Of a DNA stretch of 64,000 nt, positions 43,513 to 50,864 are shown piece after piece. Both the position numbers and the translations under genes were made by a program. The stretch spans positions 62,001-126,000 of the forward strand of contig NZ_ALOU01000047.1 of the NCBI RefSeq assembly GCF_000292345.1. Reading direction: 5' to 3'. Position 1 is the first letter of the stretch. The number at the start of each line of letters is the position of its first letter. The notes below the pieces were generated by a model, which saw only the letters and a list, made by a program, of their open reading frames with translations, had not been told where the DNA came from and searched no databases. Source of the DNA: Cupriavidus sp. BIS7 (GTDB lineage Bacteria > Pseudomonadota > Gammaproteobacteria > Burkholderiales > Burkholderiaceae).

Positions 43513-44206
43513 AACCGACCGAGGCTAGCATCGGATGTGGGGTCACTACACGCGCCCGTTTTCGGTGCTCTTCTCTCGGGTATGACGACGTCGTCGATGT
43601 CAACAATGGACAATCGATGACATGCTCCAACAAGGCCCCGGGTATTCCGGTTGTCGCCTGCAACCGGAGGTAGAAGCGCGTTACTTGGGACGTCATGTAG
43701 TTCCAGAGAGTCGATGACCGCAGCCCTTCGATTTTTGGCAGCAACTCCTCAATGCCCAGCTTCGCACTGCACATCGGAACCATGTATGTGAGGTAGTTCC
43801 AGTTTTCACCATTCTCTACTGCAAGCACAATTGGTACAGCCTTCGCGTCCCGCCACATTTCGATGGCTCGCCAGACTTCTGGGTCCTCCATATCCGCGAG
43901 CCAGACAATCTGTGTGCCGCCGAGTTGCACCTTAATGGTCATTATCACTGCGTCATCAAACAGTATTGCCTCAAAAAAGATGGCTGAAGGGACATCCAAT
44001 GCAGGGGCACAATGCGCCTTTGATGCTGCAACTGGGCAACTCAGTGCTGGAGCGGTTCCATGTCCAGGTCCCTCTATGCCCGATTTGTATGCGTGCAGAT
44101 TTCGTTTCTCCAATGTGCCTACTACCTCCAGGCGATTGTCGAATCCGTTCCTATCAAGACCTCCGGCCTTAATTTGGCTCAAGAAATCTGTGGCCAGTCG
44201 ATTCAT
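43511..44206 (-). CDS. hypothetical protein, no family recognised
   Basis: A 231-residue ORF starting MNRLATDFLSQIKAGGLDRNG, with AAGGGA ten bases before the ATG. The middle looks like a folded domain (FFEAILFDDAVIMTIKVQLGGTQIVWLADMEDPEVWRAIEMWRDAKAVPIVLAVENGENWNYLTYMVP). The last ~40 residues are Arg/Ser-rich and overlap the dadA remnant, so the C-terminus may be an artefact of that junction. Codons are less GC-rich than elsewhere in the window, suggesting acquisition. A 22-bp inverted repeat lies 35 bases before the start. The function is unknown; a plasmid- or phage-derived gene is possible. Confidence 0.5.
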   Translation of the reverse strand: MNRLATDFLSQIKAGGLDRNGFDNRLEVVGTLEKRNLHAYKSGIEGPGHGTAPALSCPVAASKAHCAPALDVPSAIFFEAILFDDAVIMTIKVQLGGTQIVWLADMEDPEVWRAIEMWRDAKAVPIVLAVENGENWNYLTYMVPMCSAKLGIEELLPKIEGLRSSTLWNYMTSQVTRFYLRLQATTGIPGALLEHVIDCPLLTSTTSSYPREEHRKRARVVTPHPMLASVG

Positions 44207-44240
44207 AGCTTCATTTCCCTTCTACTTGTGTTGTGCATTT

Positions 44241-44262
44241 CCACAGATGTGGACATCTGTGG
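44241..44262. repeat. 22-bp inverted repeat upstream of 43511-44206
   Basis: CCACAGATGT and ACATCTGTGG form ten-base perfect arms separated by GG. Its place 35 bases ahead of the start codon at 44206 suggests an operator for that gene. Confidence 0.5.
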
Positions 44263-45179
44263 CATCCAGGCGAGTTGTGGCCGTGCCGCAATCTATCGGG
44301 ACTCGTCATGAGGCGCCGCCGACCGCCGTCATAGGTATAGCTCGATTGCGGTAGCATGACGCACTCAAAGAACTGGCGATGTAAATGGGAGTTTTATGGA
44401 CTGCCGCGAAAACTCCCCAGAATGCACGGAGTTCTCGACGTGAGAACGAGCTCCTGGTGTGCGTACCAAATTCGGCATCACCTCATGCCGCGTGCATATG
44501 TGTTCGCGCATCGCTCAAAGAACTAGCTGGCGATTGACGATTTCTACTGGGCATATCAGCTGAACACTGACGTGCTCAGTCTGGAGCCATACCTTGTCTT
44601 ACTCGACCCTCGGCAAGGCATTGGTTCGCCTGAATCTCAACGGCGCATCGAGGCTTGGCTTGCCGAAGTGAACAGTGCGGACGGAGGCTAGCCTTCAGTT
44701 TGACGCCACTTCCATCGTGATTCGGAAACTGCGTCAGCCAGGAGATGGTGTTTCTGTTGCAGCATTGACGCAGCGTATTGTGACAACCGGCAATAGTTTG
44801 CCTCTTGTCGATTTCTGGGGTTAAGAGGAATAATATCGCCGGTTGTTGCTGGGGCAGTCGAAGGTGGACGGCGATGTGAAGACGGCGAACAATACCCAAA
44901 GGCATCGAATCCGGTCGAGATTGATGAGGAGCTAGGGTAGTGCTTGAAGACGCTCCAGGTACACCGGAACCTGGACCAAGCCGCGCACGCTGAGAGGGCG
45001 GGTACGGGCGCTCGAACCTTGCGGAATCTCGAGAGTTGTCGCGGCTCGTCGCTGCGCACTATTATCCTGATTGCTCGCACCCTAGACCTCAGAGACGCGT
45101 ATTCGCGATACCTTTAGCATCAGCCGTAAAGGCCTCCGTCGGAGCCAGCTGCGGCTCAGGTCAGCGTCAAGGGCAGCCT
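44263..45179. other. 917-base stretch without a convincing gene
   Basis: Short open frames occur on both strands. The least random is a plus-strand piece at about 44532-44691 reading LAIDDFYWAYQLNTDVLSLE and ending RRIEAWLAEVNSADGG with a stop at 44689-44691. It begins right after a stop codon and looks like the tail of a broken gene, possibly a regulator. I see no intact gene, RNA or transposase here. Confidence 0.4.
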
Positions 45180-45848
45180 CTATCGTTCCGCAAAAGCGGC
45201 GGCGACCATTGCAACCTGCTCAACCTTCCCACGCGACAGCGCCTTGAGCGGGGTAGTGTTGCCCAGCGACGCCTTAGGTGTCGTGAAGAACTGCCATTTG
45301 CTCCATCCAGGCAGACTCCCCAGCAACTGCGTGACCTTCGCGAGTGTCTTGCGGTCCACGTCAGCGGCCAGATAAAAGGCCGGATAGTACTGAGCTGCTC
45401 CGACGTCGACCGTGAAGATTCGCCCCGAGGCGACAGCCTTGTTGACGGCTTGTCTTGTCATATCCAGGCCTTCCCAGACCTTCGCGGCGGGCAGCAGCTT
45501 GCCTGAGTCGACCAGCGCCTGCCGTTCAGGCAAGGAGCGGCACTTGAAATCGAACGGGTCGCTGTTCTCAGCCGTGTGCGATACGGCCGTCTTTCCGCGC
45601 TCAGACCTTTTTGACTTCCTGGCGGCGGACGCCTCGCGGCCGAATGTTACCTGCCCGGCGAGGTCAATGACCTGCGAAATGCCGAGCTTGAACAGGCGCC
45701 CAAGTTGCTCATCCGGCAGCCCAAGCAGTGCCTTGGCCTTGTCTGGCCCGAGCATGGTCGCAGCGCCAACGGCACTACGCAGCGCCTCTTCGGCCTCAAT
45801 ACTAAGAGGCACCACATGGGCCTTGATGGTAGCGGCCTGGGTCATCAT
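45180..45848 (-). CDS. DNA-binding protein with DUF2384-like (MbcA/ParS/Xre) C-terminus
   Basis: A 222-residue protein, ATG at 45848 with GAGGAG just ahead. The N-terminal half is helical (MLGPDKAKALLGLPDEQLGRLFKLGISQVIDLAGQ), followed by a basic linker. A helix-turn-helix-like region follows at about residues 130-160 (GKLLPAAKVWEGLDMTRQAVNKAVASGRIFTVDV), then WSKWQFFTTPKASLGNTTPLKALSRGKVEQVAMVAAAFAE. That ending has the W..FF.TP...LG..TPL.AL..G..E.V pattern of MbcA/ParS/Xre antitoxin domains. No RES-type toxin gene is adjacent, so an orphan antitoxin or a stand-alone regulator is likely. Three 9-bp repeats lie just upstream. Confidence 0.6.
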   Translation of the reverse strand: MMTQAATIKAHVVPLSIEAEEALRSAVGAATMLGPDKAKALLGLPDEQLGRLFKLGISQVIDLAGQVTFGREASAARKSKRSERGKTAVSHTAENSDPFDFKCRSLPERQALVDSGKLLPAAKVWEGLDMTRQAVNKAVASGRIFTVDVGAAQYYPAFYLAADVDRKTLAKVTQLLGSLPGWSKWQFFTTPKASLGNTTPLKALSRGKVEQVAMVAAAFAER

Positions 45849-45885
45849 CGGCTCCTCGGGCAGCGTGAAACCCAGCATAAATCGA

Positions 45886-45912
45886 CATTGCAACCACGTC
45901 AACTATGTCAAC
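45886..45912 (-). repeat. three tandem 9-bp repeats upstream of 45180-45848
   Basis: On the minus strand the units are GTTGACATA, GTTGACGTG and GTTGCAATG, head to tail, ending 38 bases before the start codon at 45848. They include two TTGAC blocks that could serve as a -35. This arrangement suggests a promoter with stacked binding sites, possibly for autoregulation. Confidence 0.5.
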
Positions 45913-46090
45913 CTAATGCAGCCGAGAGAATGCCTCCAGTAAAAGGAGGTCTTGTCTCGGTAACTACACCATATTGAGGCTCACTGGCAAGCCATCCGAA
46001 TGGAAAACGGCCAAGAGCATCGTATCGTGCTCTGGCGGGGTACGCCTGAGCTGTGTTTCAGCCCGTGCAAGCTAGGCATAATACATTTCG

Positions 46091-46170
46091 GAAGAGCTTT
46101 ATTACCTTGGGAAGCACTTTATTCCCGCTGAAAGTACTTTATTCCCTTGGAAGGACTTTATTCCCCGAGG
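46091..46170 (+). repeat. four tandem 20-bp repeats (iteron-like)
   Basis: Four units start at exactly 46091, 46111, 46131 and 46151. The consensus is GAAGNACTTTATTCCCTTGG; all four keep CTTTATT, and three keep CTTTATTCCC. The array ends 53 bases before the ATG of the ArsR-type regulator at 46224. A 20-bp period places the sites on about the same face of the helix, as for a cooperative binding array. Confidence 0.75.
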
Positions 46171-46223
46171 TCACCCGCCCCCTTCTCCTATACTGCATCC
46201 GTCTCTTCATACGGCAGTGAACT

Positions 46224-46916
46224 ATGGAATATGCTCCTGGCATCAGCCAGCTTGCAGGGCTGCTGGCTGATCCTGGCCGGGCGGCCATGCTCTGGGCGCT
46301 GATGGATGGCAGCGCGCGGCCGGCGGGCGAACTTGCATTGATCGCCGGGCTGTCCGCGTCGTCGACCAGCGGACACCTGTCCCGCCTCTCCGAGGGCGGC
46401 CTGCTGGCCGTGGAAACGCGCGGGCGCAACCGGTACTACCGGCTGGCTACGCCCGAGATTGGTGTTGCGATCGAGGCACTGGCCACCGCGTCGCTGGCCA
46501 GCCAGCCGCCGCGCATGCGCGCGGTGCCGGTATCGCGCACCGCACCGCCCGCCCTGAAACAGGCCCGCACGTGCTACGACCACCTGGCCGGGGAACTTGC
46601 CGTGGGTCTTTTCGAACGAATGTCGCAGGCAGGCTGGCTCGCGGTAGACGGTACGCGGGTGGACCTGACCGGAGACGGTGCACAGGCGATGGGGCGGCTC
46701 GGCATTGACCTGGACGCGGCACGGCGCAAGAGGCGCCAGTTCGCGTGTACGTGCCCGGACTGGAGTGAGCGCAAGCCTCATCTTGGCGGCGCGCTTGGCG
46801 CGGCATTACTGCAGGCGATGCTGACGCGCGGCTGGGTCGAACCTACAATCACGTCGCGCGCGTTGCGCGTGACGCCACGCGGGCAACGCGAGATTGGGAA
46901 GGTGGCAGCCAATTAG
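46224..46916 (+). CDS. ArsR-family winged-helix regulator
   Basis: A 230-residue protein. Residues about 1-85 form an ArsR winged helix (SQLAGLLADPGRAAMLWALMDGSARPAGELALIAGLSASSTSGHLSRLSEGGLLAVETRGRNRYYRL). The C-terminal half (RTAPPALKQARTCYDHLAGELAVGLFERMSQAGWL... FACTCPDWSERKPHLGGALGAALLQAML) contains Cys residues in ARTCYDHL and FACTCPDWSE that could bind metal or sense oxidation; this domain is typical of longer ArsR proteins in Burkholderiales. It is the first gene of the GC-rich part of the window. The tandem repeats upstream are its likely operator. Confidence 0.85.
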   Translation: MEYAPGISQLAGLLADPGRAAMLWALMDGSARPAGELALIAGLSASSTSGHLSRLSEGGLLAVETRGRNRYYRLATPEIGVAIEALATASLASQPPRMRAVPVSRTAPPALKQARTCYDHLAGELAVGLFERMSQAGWLAVDGTRVDLTGDGAQAMGRLGIDLDAARRKRRQFACTCPDWSERKPHLGGALGAALLQAMLTRGWVEPTITSRALRVTPRGQREIGKVAAN

Positions 46917-46946
46917 CGCCACGGAGGGACGCACGGAGGACAGCAT

Positions 46947-47453
46947 ATGGCAATTGAACTGGACGATGACGCGCAGGACGCCGTAAGCCGGCTGTTCGCG
47001 CTGATCAATCTTGGCGACACGCAGCAGACCTCGCGGCATTGCACGCTGTTCGAGGAAGCGATGGAAGACGCCGAGGAAGACGAGGCCGACGCGGAAACGC
47101 TGCTCTACCAGATCAAGGAAATCATTGACTGGGAATCGGGCTTCTACGTCGACTGGAAGGATGCCGAATCATTCATCGGCTGCCTGAACCAGTTGTGCGA
47201 GCGCATCGACTTCGAGATCGACTGGGGCACCGACGATACCGAGGACGAAGACTTCCTCGAAGGCACCAGTGTGCCCGAGCTGATGGAACTTGCCGCCGAC
47301 CAGTTGCGCGTGGCGGGCTATACGCTCTGGAATTGGGACACGGGCGGCGACGCCTACGCCGGCTGGATCACGCGCAGCGAGGATGACGACGAGATGCTGG
47401 AGATCGCCGATACGCTGGGCTTCGACGTGCGCAGCGGCGACCAGCCGTATTGA
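46947..47453 (+). CDS. acidic conserved hypothetical protein
   Basis: A 168-residue, strongly acidic protein (EEAMEDAEEDEADAETLLYQIKEIIDWESGFYVDWKDAESFIGCLNQLCERIDFEIDWGTDDTEDEDFLEG), possibly of the DUF6630 type. No signal peptide or transmembrane region. The pattern YTLWNWDTGGDAYAGWITRSEDDDEMLEIADTLGFDVRSGD near the end looks like a folded alpha/beta domain. It starts 31 bases after the ArsR gene, so both may be in one transcript. The function is unknown. Confidence 0.7.
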   Translation: MAIELDDDAQDAVSRLFALINLGDTQQTSRHCTLFEEAMEDAEEDEADAETLLYQIKEIIDWESGFYVDWKDAESFIGCLNQLCERIDFEIDWGTDDTEDEDFLEGTSVPELMELAADQLRVAGYTLWNWDTGGDAYAGWITRSEDDDEMLEIADTLGFDVRSGDQPY

Positions 47454-47455
47454 TG

Positions 47456-47483
47456 CCGGCGGATTGCCGCGTCCGCCGGTTTG
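47456..47483 (+). terminator. hairpin after 46947-47453
   Basis: CCGGCGGA (47456-47463) pairs with TCCGCCGG (47472-47479) and is followed by TTT. It lies between convergent genes. Confidence 0.55.
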
Positions 47484-47498
47484 ACCGCTTCGAGCGCT

Positions 47499-48545
47499 TC
47501 AGTCCAGCGTGATGACGGTGGGCATGCCATCGTCACCCTGTTCGCCTTGCTCACGTTCGTCACGCTGGTCACGTTCGTCACGTCGGTCACGTTCGGCATC
47601 AATGTCGACCCCGGCCACCGACGCCGTCACGCGCGGGACCGGCCGGCGCGTATCGGGCACGCCAAGCGTTTCCTCCAGCGCGTCCAGGAAAGCGCGTACG
47701 CTGGCCGGCATCAGCTTGCGCGCCGGCATCAGCACGTACACCTTGAGCGGCGACGACGTATAGCCAGGCAGCACCCGCACCAACTGGCCCTGCACAAGCT
47801 GCTCGTGCACGAAGCGTGGCGACAGGCGCGTCACGCCCAGGCCGTCCACCGCTGCCTTGATCCGCACCTCCGCGTTGTGCGTGCAGATGCGCGGCTCCAC
47901 GTCCATGGCGAACGTTTCCACGCGATCGCGCAGGAATTCCCACCGAACGTCGTCCAGGTTGCCAATTGTCGGCCAGCCCTGCAGATCCTGCGGCGTGCGC
48001 GGCAGCCCGCGTTCGCGGATCAGTGACGGCGCCGCATAGAACGCGCGTTCGATCAGCACCACGCGCTTGCTGGCGAACGAGCTGTCATGCAGGCCCGTAT
48101 CGGTCATCACAAAAGCCAGGTCGTAGCCGTGGCGGATCAGGTCGGGCTGGTCCCAGCTCACATCAATCTGCAGGCGCAGCGACGGATGCAGCTTGAGCAG
48201 ACGGTTCAGCGTGGGGGAAAGGTGCTGGGAGCCAACCTCATAGGGTGTGGCGATGCGCAGCGTGCCGCTGACTTCCTCGCTGACGGAGGCGGCCTCCGCG
48301 CTGATCTCGCGCAGTTCGCCAAACAGCGGCGCAACACGGTCATACAGTTGCTGGCCACGCTGGGTCACGCGCACGCGGCGCGTGGTGCGCTCGAACAGCC
48401 GCACGCCAAGCTGTCCTTCCAGCCGGGCCACCGCGGCGCTGGCCGATGACTTCGGGACTTCGGCCAGTTCGGCCCCCTGTGTGAAGCCGCCCCCTTCCAC
48501 CACACGGCAGAAGATTTCCCAGTCCTTCCAGTCAATCGATTTCAT
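47499..48545 (-). CDS. LysR family regulator with repeat-encoded charged tail
   Basis: A 348-residue regulator starting MKSIDWKDWEIFCRVVEGGGFTQGAELAEVPKSSASAAVARLEGQLGVRLFERTTRRVRVTQRG. The effector domain is of the usual CrgA-like type (ISAEAASVSEEVSGTLRIATPYEVGSQHL). After the normal end, a highly charged extension DIDAERDRRDERDQRDEREQGEQGDDG follows, encoded by 9-bp tandem repeats, making it about 40 residues longer than typical. It is divergent from the PepSY gene at 48787. Confidence 0.85.
   Translation of the reverse strand: MKSIDWKDWEIFCRVVEGGGFTQGAELAEVPKSSASAAVARLEGQLGVRLFERTTRRVRVTQRGQQLYDRVAPLFGELREISAEAASVSEEVSGTLRIATPYEVGSQHLSPTLNRLLKLHPSLRLQIDVSWDQPDLIRHGYDLAFVMTDTGLHDSSFASKRVVLIERAFYAAPSLIRERGLPRTPQDLQGWPTIGNLDDVRWEFLRDRVETFAMDVEPRICTHNAEVRIKAAVDGLGVTRLSPRFVHEQLVQGQLVRVLPGYTSSPLKVYVLMPARKLMPASVRAFLDALEETLGVPDTRRPVPRVTASVAGVDIDAERDRRDERDQRDEREQGEQGDDGMPTVITLD
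47551..47595 (+). repeat. five 9-bp tandem repeats inside the LysR gene
   Basis: Five units of TCACGTTCG (two with TCACGCTGG or TCACGTCGG) run head to tail. On the coding strand they specify alternating Arg, Asp and Glu. Unit-number changes would keep the reading frame. Confidence 0.75.
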
Positions 48546-48715
48546 TGCGCACCTTGCTGACACAAACATCGGGAAAACCCCTACCCGATGGAGCGCGATT
48601 GTCCCACACTACGAACAATGGTGGAGCCCATGTCCGCAGTGTGGATATTTCATCGGCGTGACAACGCCATATCGCGTGACCACCGCCTCACTCACATGCG
48701 CTGGGGAAACAATGT

Positions 48716-48734
48716 ATTGAGAATCGCTCTCATT
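48716..48734. promoter_or_regulatory. Fur-box-like palindrome
   Basis: ATTGAGAATCGCTCTCATT has near-symmetric arms and, by eye, agrees at 16 of 19 positions with a Fur-type AATGAGAATCATTCTCATT. It lies 52 bases before the PepSY start codon, in the divergent spacer with the LysR gene. Confidence 0.45.
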
Positions 48735-48786
48735 GTGGGATAGCATTCCTGTCGTCGCCCCTGGTGGGCTCATGTCGGAGAAGTCA

Positions 48787-49053
48787 ATGCGCAAGATTGC
48801 CGCTTTTTTGGTTGCCGGAGTGTTCTCGACCGCCTCATTCGCCGGTGCCAACTGCACGAAGCATCCCAAGTCCGAATGGATGCCGGAAGCCGACGCGAAG
48901 GCCAAGATCCAGGAGCAGGGCTACACCATCAAGAAGTTCAAGGTCGATGGCAACTGCTATGAAATCTATGGCACGAACAAGGACGGCAAGAAGGCGGAGA
49001 TCTACTTTGACACCAAGACGCTGGACATCGTCAAATCCGAAATCGGTAGCTGA
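48787..49053 (+). CDS. small periplasmic PepSY-domain protein
   Basis: An 88-residue protein with signal peptide MRKIAAFLVAGVFSTASFA and one PepSY-type domain (SEWMPEADAKAKIQEQGYTIKKFKVDGNCYEIYGTNKDGKKAEIYFDTKTLDIVKSE). I chose the ATG at 48787 because GGAG lies upstream and the signal peptide starts there; the frame is open from 48733. The two Cys of the mature protein (ANCTK, GNCYE) could form a disulfide. Its stop is two bases before the cytochrome b561 gene. Such pairs are common and probably take part in membrane redox or haem-linked functions. Confidence 0.82.
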   Translation: MRKIAAFLVAGVFSTASFAGANCTKHPKSEWMPEADAKAKIQEQGYTIKKFKVDGNCYEIYGTNKDGKKAEIYFDTKTLDIVKSEIGS

Positions 49054-49055
49054 TC

Positions 49056-49610
49056 ATGCCTGCACCTGCGGATCGGGTACATGCCCCTGACACGATTCGC
49101 GTCTGGGACGTGGTCGTGCGCTTCACGCACTGGAGCGTGGCGGCCATCGTCCTGTTCGACCTGATCCAGGATTCCGGCGACCGGGTTCATCGCACGCTCG
49201 GCTACATCGCCGCGGGACTGGTGCTGTTCCGCATCGTGTGGGGCTTCATCGGCAGCCAGCACGCGCGGTTCAGTACGTGGCTGCCCCGCCCTGCTGCCGT
49301 GCGCGACTACAGCAAGGCGCTGGCTGCGGGCCGCGCGCCGCGCTATGTCAGCCATACGCCGCTGGGTGCAGTAGGCATGCTGGCGATGTGGGCGCTGATC
49401 CTTTCACTGGCGGTCACGGGCTGGATCTCGCGCCTTGACCCGTTCTGGGGCGAGGACTGGCCGATCGACATCCATCACTGGCTTGCCAACACGTTGCTGG
49501 CGGTGGTCATCGTGCACGTGATTGCCGCGATTGGCATGAGCATCAAGGGCAAGGAAAACCTGATTGCCGCGATGATCACCGGCCGCAAGCCGCGCGAGAC
49601 CCGGCAGTAG
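49056..49610 (+). CDS. cytochrome b561 family protein
   Basis: A 184-residue membrane cytochrome. It begins IRVWDVVVRFTHWSVAAIVLFDLIQ, with the first haem His in RFTHW; further His ligands are in DRVHRTLGYIAAG, DIHHWLANTLLAVVIVHVIAAIG. Four transmembrane helices are evident. It resembles the b-type subunit of Ni/Fe-hydrogenases and thiosulfate reductases, but no such partner is nearby. With the PepSY gene it forms a two-gene operon downstream of the Fur-like box; electron transfer at the inner membrane is likely. Confidence 0.87.
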   Translation: MPAPADRVHAPDTIRVWDVVVRFTHWSVAAIVLFDLIQDSGDRVHRTLGYIAAGLVLFRIVWGFIGSQHARFSTWLPRPAAVRDYSKALAAGRAPRYVSHTPLGAVGMLAMWALILSLAVTGWISRLDPFWGEDWPIDIHHWLANTLLAVVIVHVIAAIGMSIKGKENLIAAMITGRKPRETRQ

Positions 49611-49628
49611 AGACACAGGCAACCGCCA

Positions 49629-50537
49629 CTAGCCCCGTGCCGCGCAATGCCGCACCTCACGGGCGAACTGGGCGCAGGCGTGCGTCATCAGGTCTTCGGA
49701 TCGATACACAAGAAAAACCTGGAAGTCCGGCAGATCGTCAAGAATGGAAAGCCGCACGAGCGCCTCGGGATCGAGCTTGAGCGGCCCGCCGGTTCCTTCG
49801 AACACGAAGTTGGACCAGACGCTGATCAGATCGGTTTTCGTTGCCAGTTGCAGGCCAAGCAGGTTCGATCCGCTCTGGACGATGCGCCTGGGCATCTCCA
49901 GCCGGTGCAGACGCATCAGGCTGGCCAGCGGGCTGCCGGGGTCGTCCAGCGGGTCGAGCGTGAGCCAGTCGGCATCGAGCAACGCACGCAGCCTGCGCGC
50001 CCGCCGCAGCGGATGCCCGGGGCGCACTGCCAATCCCATCCCCACCGAGAACAGCGGCTCCCACTGCATCGCGCCCCCGCCCGGGCCACTGTTGGTGGAT
50101 ATCAGGCCCAGGTCGAGCCGGCCTTCGCGCAATCCCTCCAGAATCTGCTGCGGCCGCAACTCGAACGCGCGCAATGTCACGTTTGGATAGCGCTGCCGGT
50201 ACGCTGCCATCGCATTCGGCAACGGGCCGCTGGAGGCCACCGCCGTGAAGCCGATATGGAGCTGCCCTTCGGCATGCCCGCGTATCGACTCGATATCCTC
50301 CAGCGCATGGCGTAACTCCTGTTCGACGACCGTGGCGCGCCGCACCAGCGCCACGCCGTAGGACGTGAGACTCACGCCGCGCACCGAGCGCGACAGCAGC
50401 GTGACGCCAAGTTCCCGCTCAAGCTCGCTGATCGCCTTCGAAAGTGCCGGCTGCGAGATATGCAGGCTCCGCGCGGCCTCATGGATGCTGCCGTGCTGGG
50501 CCACAGCCAGCAGCACGCGCAGTTGTTGCAGCTTCAT
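49629..50537 (-). CDS. LysR family transcriptional regulator
   Basis: A 302-residue regulator, start MKLQQLRVLLAVAQHGSIHEAARSLHISQPALSKAISELERELGVTLLSRSVRGVSLTSYG with AAGGAGG nine bases ahead. Effector domain: GQLHIGFTAVASSGPLPNAMAAYRQRYPNVTLRAFELRPQQILEGLREGRLDLGLISTN. It is divergent from the MFS transporter/M20 amidohydrolase pair, with a 327-base intergenic region, and so probably regulates them. Confidence 0.88.
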   Translation of the reverse strand: MKLQQLRVLLAVAQHGSIHEAARSLHISQPALSKAISELERELGVTLLSRSVRGVSLTSYGVALVRRATVVEQELRHALEDIESIRGHAEGQLHIGFTAVASSGPLPNAMAAYRQRYPNVTLRAFELRPQQILEGLREGRLDLGLISTNSGPGGGAMQWEPLFSVGMGLAVRPGHPLRRARRLRALLDADWLTLDPLDDPGSPLASLMRLHRLEMPRRIVQSGSNLLGLQLATKTDLISVWSNFVFEGTGGPLKLDPEALVRLSILDDLPDFQVFLVYRSEDLMTHACAQFAREVRHCAARG

Positions 50538-50732
50538 CGATCCTCCTTCGATCACCGATGTACCAATCCGCCCAATGCGCCCTCAATACGCCCGTGCCTG
50601 GTGCATGCGCGCGGGACGTGCACCGAAAGCCGTGCACGCCACCTGCCGATTGCGGCAATTGCGGCGCGTAGGTACTAGTCCTGATGGTGCGCACGGACTG
50701 ATGCTGTCGGTGATTCCATTTCGTTATCAGCA

Positions 50733-50751
50733 TGAAAATATATGATTTTCA
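50733..50751. promoter_or_regulatory. palindrome in the LysR/MFS intergenic region
   Basis: TGAAAATATATGATTTTCA has seven-base perfect arms around five bases. It is AT-rich inside a GC-rich region and lies 114 bases before the MFS start, a typical place for a LysR activation site. The rest of the 327-base spacer (50538-50864) shows no gene. Confidence 0.5.
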
Positions 50752-50864
50752 GCTGCGCGTGTTTGCCTGAATACTGCATCGCCAGGGGCCAGTCCCCTTG
50801 CGATGGATGTCGGCACCGCCGGCTTCCACGATCCCTGCAAACCCAGTTCGTGGAGCCCCCCGAC

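Noticed and set aside
44532..44691. Possible tail of a LysR-type regulator
   Set aside because: Too short and only loosely similar (RRIEAWLAEV ending); reported only as part of the gap.
47539..47600. Possible promoter or attachment repeat at the 9-bp tandem units
   Set aside because: The units lie within the LysR coding frame and translate to a regular charged tail, so coding repeat is the simpler explanation.
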